NCBI GenBank assembly: GCA_934635045.1
Contig: CAKTZA010000010.1
Coordinates: forward strand, 1 to 64,000
From: an uncultured Kiritimatiellota bacterium
GTDB taxonomy: Bacteria; Verrucomicrobiota; Kiritimatiellia; RFP12; UBA1067
Reading direction: 5' to 3'
DNA length: 64,000 bases
The translations under genes and the position numbers were made by a program. The number at the start of each line of letters is the position of its first letter. Within the stretch, counting starts at the first letter, position 1. The notes beneath the pieces are model-generated. The model did not search any database and was not told where the DNA came from. It was given only the letters and a program-made list of their open reading frames with translations. Below, one piece after another: positions 58,998-64,000 of the stretch.

Positions 58998-61829
58998 ATG
59001 AAGGTCGTTCAAGGGCGTCTCAAAAGTCTTGGCGCGTTCACGTTTGGTACGCTCGCCGCCTGTCAGATCCACGCCTCGACATGGACGGTGTCGTTCGACC
59101 CAGCCGCGCCCGTCAACACGAACGGGTGGGAGTTGTCACAGTCAAGTGCGCAGCAAAAGACAACGCAATCTCCTGCCGGACGCAAGCTGGAGCCTAAAAA
59201 CAAGGGAGACACGTCCATCATTGAAAGTCCTCTCCATTCGGCACGCATTCGCGCCGTCTCACTCGCGTTCAAGTGCGTTAGCGCAAAAATCGGGAATGCG
59301 TCAAAAGTGGAGGTCTTCGGCCGTGCCGCAACAGGCGCCGACTATCGGGTTCTCTTTTCCGAGTCGGGACTTCCTGGCTCGCCGACAAATCTCTGCTCCA
59401 GCTCCTACGCGACGCCGCTGGCCGATTTCGACTGCCGACAGATCAAGATTGCCTACACAAAAGACAGTGGAAACCTGGTCGTGTCCTCAGTGTCCTTTGA
59501 GGACGACGCGATTCGCGCCGAGCCGCCGACGAATCTGCGCACAGAGGTCGTGGATGCCGAGACGCGGCGTGTGCGTGTGAGCTGGGATCTCGCGGAAGGG
59601 CTTTCGCAAAGCGAATGGCGCACGTTCACCACGGCGACCGTCGGCGGAATCGGTTCTTCCGAGACGCTGTGGCGTGAATCGTTCGACGGCGTTCCCGCCG
59701 TGACGACAGCAAAGAAGTTGGACGCAACCGCGCTTGCCGCACTCGGTTTCGGTGACTGGGACGCGGTGAACGTGCGCCAGTCGCCTGTTGCAGGAGCGTT
59801 GCTGATCGGCTGGGAATCGCATGCTTCAGGTTCGCTGACCACGCCGCCGCTGGAGTGTGATTTTGCGGCGGGGCACACGCTTGTCATCCGCGCGGCGACC
59901 CGTGACGTCAACACGGGCATCCTGCCGGTTGCCGTTGTCTCTGGCGTCGTCACGTCGCATGTGGCGGACGTCGCCATCACGAAGACGCCGCAGGATTGCC
60001 AAGTGTCCCTGCCCGCGCTCGCGGCCACCGACCGCATTTTCGTCCACTCCCTCACCAACTTCGCCTCTGAGCAGACGTTCATTTATGACCTTGCCATCTG
60101 CGCGGACGGTGCCTATCAGGCGGAGGCCGTCGTCACGAACGCCGCGTCCGACGTGACGGCCGTTCAAGGCCATTCGGTCGAGATGATCGTCCCGACGGGC
60201 GGCACGAACCTCTGGCTCGAAGCGCGCACGGTCTATGGTGACGAGACGTCTGCGTGGACCGAGCCGTTTCTCGTAACGCTGTCCGACGCTGGTTCGGGTG
60301 AAAGCGATGGGGATGGAACGGACGATGAGCCGTCCTCACTCGTAGCCCCGTCGCGCATCCGCGCGGGGCGCTTGCCGGACGGGCGGATTCGCGTTGGCTG
60401 GAACGCGCCGGATGGCGCGACGAACGTGAAGCTGCGCGTGTGGACGCTTTCGCGGACGGATGGTGGGCTCGCCGCCGTGGCGGAGGGCGACATCCTCTGG
60501 TGCGAGACGTTTGCCAATGCGCCGGCCACCAATAGCAACAGCAACATCAACGTCGACGACGCGGACAAGCTTCGCCTCTACACAGACCGGGGCGCGGAGG
60601 GCTGGGATGTCTCGCGCTGCGTCTCGGTGGCCCTTGCGACAGAGACGTCCGTCCTCAAGATCGGGACGGGCGACAAGACCGGCGTCCTCGCCTCGAAAAG
60701 TCTGGGTGTGACTGGGGAGGACCTGACGCTTGTCGTAACAGCCAAGCGCGGCACGGGCGAGAAGAACTCAGGCGTCACGCTCAAGGCGGCGACGCTGTCG
60801 TCCGATGGCATTCAGACGAACGTACTTGGGCAGTCGGCGACGCTCACGGCTGCGTGGACGGAATGCGTCTTCCCGATTCCCGTCGCGCTGACGGGCGATG
60901 AATCGCTGCTCGTCGCGTCTGTCATCGGTACACCCAAAGACGGACGTGCTCTTCTGGACGACATTGCGCTCGTGCGCAACTACGTGGCGGCGTCCGTCGT
61001 TACCAACGAACGGCTGTTCGTCGACTGCGGCTTGTCCGCTTCTTACGATTTCGCGGCGGCAGATAATGGCTCGGTGCTTTTCGTCTCGTTGGCGGCGCAG
61101 GACGCGAATGGGCAGACCAGTGATTGGACGGAACCGCTTGAACTCGATCCGTCCGCACTTGCTGATTGGCGCGACAGGTTCGTCACTATGAAACAGGAGG
61201 ACGTTTCAACCGTCTTCATCCCGGAAGATCTGCCGATACCCGACGGCAAAAACTGGGATGTCTCGGAATCGCCGTTTCGCTTTTGGGTTCAAGGCGAAGA
61301 AGTCTTCACGTTGGCGAACCGTGACGCCACGAAGCAGCTGAACGTCGGCGTCTACGTCTGCACGAACGTCTTCGGCAAGGACTGGGCCGTCCTTGTGCCG
61401 GGCTCGCCGGATACGGTTGCCGAGATCAAGGACGCCGAATGTCGTCTGGCGATTCGGACGGATGCCTTTGCCGCGCGTCGCCTTGAACTGTCGGGCACGT
61501 TCGCCCAGCTTAACGCAACCAACAAGGAAGAGAAAGTCCTGTCGTTGCAGTATCGGACGATTCGTCCTGACGGCACGACGAGCGACTGGCAGACGATGGA
61601 CGAGTACGTGTCGACCTACACATCGGCGGATCTTTCGCCAGATCTCACCGGCACGCAGAAGGACGTCTCGTGTGCGGCCAATTTTCGCCTCCCGCGTGGC
61701 TCGACAATCGAGGCGCGCGTCTACTGCCGCAAGGCATACAATTCAGGACGCGAACCCCCACTCGGCTTCCGCGAGTTCTGCGTCCGTGTTTTGGGCGTCG
61801 GGCCGAGCCTCCTGTACATCATCCGCTGA
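58998..61829 (+). CDS. Large secreted multidomain protein of unknown function (943 aa)
   Basis: A signal peptide (MKVVQGRLKSLGAFTFGTLAACQIHAS) is followed by a beta-rich domain (STWTVSFDPAAPVNTNGWE). Two or three fibronectin-III-like segments are visible, for example PPTNLRTEVVDAETRRVRVSWD near residue 175 and PSRIRAGRLPDGRIRVGWNAPD near 455. Between them are jelly-roll-like modules with LWRESFDGVPAV and ILWCETFANAP. A Ser/Gly/Asp-rich linker lies around 425-445. No catalytic motif is recognised; the plan resembles exported nuclease- or glycan-associated proteins of this phylum. Codon usage is less GC-rich than its neighbours, which may indicate acquisition. GGAAGGAGC precedes the ATG. Confidence 0.85.
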   Translation: MKVVQGRLKSLGAFTFGTLAACQIHASTWTVSFDPAAPVNTNGWELSQSSAQQKTTQSPAGRKLEPKNKGDTSIIESPLHSARIRAVSLAFKCVSAKIGNASKVEVFGRAATGADYRVLFSESGLPGSPTNLCSSSYATPLADFDCRQIKIAYTKDSGNLVVSSVSFEDDAIRAEPPTNLRTEVVDAETRRVRVSWDLAEGLSQSEWRTFTTATVGGIGSSETLWRESFDGVPAVTTAKKLDATALAALGFGDWDAVNVRQSPVAGALLIGWESHASGSLTTPPLECDFAAGHTLVIRAATRDVNTGILPVAVVSGVVTSHVADVAITKTPQDCQVSLPALAATDRIFVHSLTNFASEQTFIYDLAICADGAYQAEAVVTNAASDVTAVQGHSVEMIVPTGGTNLWLEARTVYGDETSAWTEPFLVTLSDAGSGESDGDGTDDEPSSLVAPSRIRAGRLPDGRIRVGWNAPDGATNVKLRVWTLSRTDGGLAAVAEGDILWCETFANAPATNSNSNINVDDADKLRLYTDRGAEGWDVSRCVSVALATETSVLKIGTGDKTGVLASKSLGVTGEDLTLVVTAKRGTGEKNSGVTLKAATLSSDGIQTNVLGQSATLTAAWTECVFPIPVALTGDESLLVASVIGTPKDGRALLDDIALVRNYVAASVVTNERLFVDCGLSASYDFAAADNGSVLFVSLAAQDANGQTSDWTEPLELDPSALADWRDRFVTMKQEDVSTVFIPEDLPIPDGKNWDVSESPFRFWVQGEEVFTLANRDATKQLNVGVYVCTNVFGKDWAVLVPGSPDTVAEIKDAECRLAIRTDAFAARRLELSGTFAQLNATNKEEKVLSLQYRTIRPDGTTSDWQTMDEYVSTYTSADLSPDLTGTQKDVSCAANFRLPRGSTIEARVYCRKAYNSGREPPLGFREFCVRVLGVGPSLLYIIR

Positions 61830-61870
61830 TGTGGCAACGGAGAGAGAAACTATTGGTGGAGTTCAAGAAG

Positions 61871-62392
61871 ATGGTGTACGTTCAGAACTATGCGTCGCCG
61901 GTGGGTGGCATACTGCTCGCGGCGGATGAGATTGGGCTGACGGGCGTGTGGTTCGACGGCGAGAAGTTCTTCGCCGACAACCTTCCGGCAGAATATGAGG
62001 AGAGAGAAACGGCGACGCTCGCGTCCGCGAAGCGTTGGCTGGACATCTACTTTTCGGGGAAGAGACCGGACTTCACGCCGCCGCTGCATCCCGTCGGCTC
62101 GGCATTCCGCCTGAAGGTCTGGAACATTCTCCTGAAAATCCCCTATGGGCAGACCATTACCTATGGCGAGATTGCGCGGCAGCTGGCGGCGACAAGCGAT
62201 GGCAGGAAGATGTCCGCCCAGGCCGTTGGCGGCGCTGTGGGACACAACGAAATCTCCATCATCATCCCGTGTCATCGGGTCGTGGGCGCAAACGGCAACC
62301 TGACCGGATACGCGGGCGGTTTGAATCGGAAGATCAAGCTGCTGACGTGCGAACACGTTGATATGAGCCGCCTCTTTCTCCCGAAGAGGTGA
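61871..62392 (+). CDS. ogt: Methylated-DNA-[protein]-cysteine S-methyltransferase
   Basis: The 173-residue suicide repair enzyme moves a methyl group from O6-methylguanine to its own cysteine in IIPCHRVVGANG. FRLKVWNILLKIPYGQTITYGEIA forms the helix-turn-helix DNA reader, and YAGGLNRKIKLLTCE the C-terminal lid. An N-terminal domain (VQNYASPVGGILLAADEIGLTGVWF) completes the usual plan. I prefer ATG 61871, preceded by GGTGGAG; an ATG at 61829 overlapping the previous stop would add 14 residues. Not linked to an Ada regulator. Confidence 0.93.
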   Translation: MVYVQNYASPVGGILLAADEIGLTGVWFDGEKFFADNLPAEYEERETATLASAKRWLDIYFSGKRPDFTPPLHPVGSAFRLKVWNILLKIPYGQTITYGEIARQLAATSDGRKMSAQAVGGAVGHNEISIIIPCHRVVGANGNLTGYAGGLNRKIKLLTCEHVDMSRLFLPKR

Positions 62393-62414
62393 ATCGCGCG
62401 GTGATGTCATCGGA

Positions 62415-62768
62415 TCAGTTGCCGGCGCTGAGCAGCCCACCGACGATTCCGCCGAACACGGCCGCGCCAAGTGCCAGCCAGCCATCCGCTTCCGAAGGGC
62501 GATGATGGCGTTCCGGCGGCGGAGGCGGCGCGGGACGTTGCGGAGCTGGTGCCGGACGCGGTGCGGGCTTTGGCTGTGCAACGCGGCGGGTGTTAGGACG
62601 TGTCGGCGCACGGCCGGGGCGTTCGTTGCGGGGCGCGGGCGCCTGCTGGTGTGTGGGCGCTTTCTGCGGCGCGCGGTTGCCGGGTTTGCCGGGGGCGGCC
62701 AGCGACGTGCCGCAAAGCGTGAGGCACGCGAGGCCAACGGTCATTGTCTTCAGGATGTTCTTGTTCAT
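62415..62768 (-). CDS. Small exported proline-rich protein with a C-terminal glycine-rich helix
   Basis: The 117-residue product begins MNKNILKTMTVGLACLTLCGTSLAAPG, a signal peptide. The middle (about 30-90) is rich in Pro, Ala, Arg and Gln (APAPRNERPGRAPTRP, PPPPPERHHRP). The C-terminus is hydrophobic with glycine spacing (GWLALGAAVFGGIVGGLLSAGN). It may span the cell envelope or anchor a cell-wall-associated tail. A frame extension to an ATG at 62851 is possible but would hide the signal peptide. No family recognised. It is convergent with ogt. Confidence 0.65.
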   Translation of the reverse strand: MNKNILKTMTVGLACLTLCGTSLAAPGKPGNRAPQKAPTHQQAPAPRNERPGRAPTRPNTRRVAQPKPAPRPAPAPQRPAPPPPPERHHRPSEADGWLALGAAVFGGIVGGLLSAGN

Positions 62769-63342
62769 CTTTCTGCCAACCTTTCCGGGCTTTTTGCCCT
62801 TACGAGAGAGCAAGGCGAGTTCACGCGCAAATTCTGACAAGCCGATTTTCATGATGCGCTCTGCGCGGCAGTCGCCCGTATTCCGGCCCGTCGGCCCGAC
62901 ATCTGTCGGCGTCTCCGAGCCAAAAGCGGCTTGCGTCGCCTTAGCAGCAGCAAGATTGCTTTCGCAGAACACGGAGATGATGGAGAGGCGGAGGCACGGA
63001 GTGCCGTTACGTGATTCACGAAACCCGAAGTCTGATCGATGCCTGACCGTCTGCGGCTCACGCCTCCGCGTCTCCCGGTCTCCGCTTCCTCCGCGTTCAG
63101 CGCACCCCGCCTAGCGGCCCCTTCGGGCAGCTTCGCAGGGGGATATGCAGGCCTTCCCGTGCAGGACGCAAGTCGCCCGCCCGGAGGCGGGAGCACCGTT
63201 GCCCCGAAGCGCGCCGCACGTCGGCAAGCGACAGGACAAGCGCGACGGGGCAATGATGCGGACGACTTCGGAGATCGGATCATCTACATGGAGCGATTTT
63301 TTCGTCTTCCACCCGCGCTCGTCAACGCATCCCGAAATTTGA
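62769..63342. other. Gene-poor stretch without a supported gene
   Basis: No frame here has protein-like composition or a convincing start. Around 62970-63085 the text resembles degenerate GGCGGAGGCACGGAG-type purine repeats and their complement. I see no RNA gene. Confidence 0.5.
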
Positions 63343-63348
63343 TATAAT
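63343..63348 (+). promoter_or_regulatory. -10 box TATAAT in the right intergenic region
   Basis: TTTGATATAATTC matches the extended TGA-TATAAT form. It points into a hairpin-rich stretch that ends at the methyltransferase gene 350 bases downstream; it may drive that gene or a short RNA ending at the 63442-63459 terminator. Confidence 0.5.
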
Positions 63349-63441
63349 TCACTGCGTTGTTCGGCGGGAGCGTCGGATTGACAGTTGATCTTTGATATCG
63401 GCGGCACGCGCTTACACGGAGTTTGTCGCCATCATCAAATG

Positions 63442-63459
63442 TGCGCAAGCGCATTTTTT
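63442..63459 (+). terminator. Short intrinsic-terminator-like hairpin
   Basis: TGCGC-AA-GCGCA followed by T6. It lies about 100 bases after the TATAAT box at 63343. Confidence 0.5.
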
Positions 63460-63519
63460 GCTTCTCTAGGAAACTGGAAATCTTCTGAGTTGGAGTGAAG
63501 AATGTGGCTGCGCAGGCCT

Positions 63520-63633
63520 GCATACAGGGGGCATGGTGTGCCCTCTCTCAGTATGCCCGCTCTGCGTGCCCGTTCTTGATATTTCAACTCGGGCTTTTCC
63601 AGTGCCTCTAGAGGGATATCTCGAACGGGCACG
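63520..63633 (+). repeat. Two hairpins upstream of the methyltransferase gene
   Basis: The first pairs GCATAC (63520-63525) with GTATGC (63551-63556), with inner GGGCA (63529-63533) and TGCCC (63539-63543). The second pairs CGTGCCCGTTCTTGATAT (63565-63582) with ATATCTCGAACGGGCACG (63616-63633) at 16 of 18 positions. Function unknown. Confidence 0.6.
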
Positions 63634-63693
63634 TGGTTATTTGCCGCTGGCGTGTCTTGTTCTTTCTGGGTCGGCGGCAAGAGGAACAGGGCA

Positions 63694-64000
63694 TTGGCTG
63701 AACAGAGCGAACAGATTGTGTCGCGCGAGCGGGTGCGCGCCCACGGCGAGGTCTACACGGCCGCGCGCGAGGTGAACGCCATGCTCGATCTCGTGAAGCC
63801 GCAGTCCGGGGACGACGCCAGCACGTTCCTCGAACCGGCGTGCGGCGACGGCAATTTCCTCATCGAGATCCTGCGCCGCAAGCTGGCGACCGTTCGGACG
63901 AGATGCCGCCGTTCGCCGTTTGAATTCGAGTGGCGCTCGCTTCTCGTGCTGGGTCTTCTCTACGGCGTGGACATCCTCCCGGACAACGTGCAGCGCTGCC
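63694..64000 (+). CDS. Adenine-specific DNA methyltransferase, partial
   Basis: The frame runs off the right edge after 102 codons. It reads ERVRAHGEVYTAAREVNAMLDL, then the SAM-binding motif I FLEPACGDGNFLIEIL, and later LYGVDILPDNVQRC. This opening (HGEVYTP-like, then PxCGxGxF) is typical of methyltransferases in type I, IIG or ISP restriction-modification systems. The catalytic NPPY motif would lie outside the window. TTG 63694 is taken as start because AGAGGAACAGGG lies just upstream; a GTG at 63652 is possible. The region before it has repeats and little coding, as often seen at the edge of acquired defence islands. Confidence 0.75.
   Translation, partial: MAEQSEQIVSRERVRAHGEVYTAAREVNAMLDLVKPQSGDDASTFLEPACGDGNFLIEILRRKLATVRTRCRRSPFEFEWRSLLVLGLLYGVDILPDNVQRC

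Noticed and set aside
62849..63283. Overlapping frames on both strands in the gene-poor stretch
   Set aside because: Composition is that of GC-rich noncoding DNA; no start signals or conserved motifs.
63435..63680. Minus-strand frame of 81 codons in the right intergenic region
   Set aside because: It spans both long hairpins, has no ribosome site and no recognisable domain.
1..64000. CRISPR arrays, tRNA and rRNA genes, insertion sequences with transposase
   Set aside because: I looked for regularly spaced repeats, cloverleaf signatures and transposase motifs and saw none; a covariance-model search could still find a missed RNA gene.

Overview
The window is high-GC DNA (third codon positions are mostly G or C) from a Gram-negative, probably anaerobic bacterium. 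Lipid A genes (lpxI, lpxB), outer-membrane and capsule export genes, a sodium-pumping oxaloacetate decarboxylase, rubredoxin, an alpha-L-rhamnosidase, very large secreted proteins and a TSP3-type calcium repeat protein together suggest a saccharolytic, fermenting member of the Verrucomicrobiota, possibly Kiritimatiellae. That placement is inference; no rRNA or tRNA gene was found.

Layout. 1-1.8 kb (minus): a CesT-like type III secretion chaperone and a large unknown protein cut by the left edge. 2-6.2 kb: folB, purF, glgB, each behind its own TATAAT promoter. 6.2-11.5 kb: nusA-infB operon with a hypothetical gene and a small ATPase-fold protein. 11.5-12.3 kb (minus): two Hsp20 genes behind a consensus sigma-54 promoter. 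12.4-16.7 kb: hisI, then oadG-oadA-oadB. 16.9-30 kb: a collinear run of five genes for exported or unknown proteins, including one of 2,757 residues. 30.3-36.2 kb: htpX, ispA, a HAD phosphatase, rpmE, prfA, lpxI, lpxB. 36.1-42.4 kb: MATE exporter (minus), SGNH esterase, acyl-CoA dehydrogenase, a metX-metW fusion. 42.4-50.5 kb: polysaccharide export locus (Wza-like lipoprotein, unknown secreted protein, beta-barrel, ligase/polymerase, Wzc-like kinase, rmlB), then rubredoxin. 50.6-55.8 kb: Tat-exported oxidoreductase, GMP synthase synthetase subunit, rhamnosidase. 56-58.9 kb: sigma-54 activator overlapping hisH-hisF. 59-64 kb: large secreted protein, O6-methylguanine methyltransferase, small proline-rich protein, a gene-poor stretch with hairpins, and the start of a DNA methyltransferase.

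Three themes cross the window. (i) At least five conserved genes (glgB, ispA, lpxB, rmlB, hisH) carry in-frame low-complexity or palindromic inserts; related tracts sit just upstream of other start codons. (ii) A recurring TGN-TATAAT/TATACT extended -10 box precedes most transcription units, and in several cases lies only 7-13 bases before the start codon, implying leaderless or near-leaderless mRNAs. (iii) A consensus sigma-54 promoter at the heat-shock genes and a sigma-54 activator gene elsewhere suggest sigma-54 control is in use.
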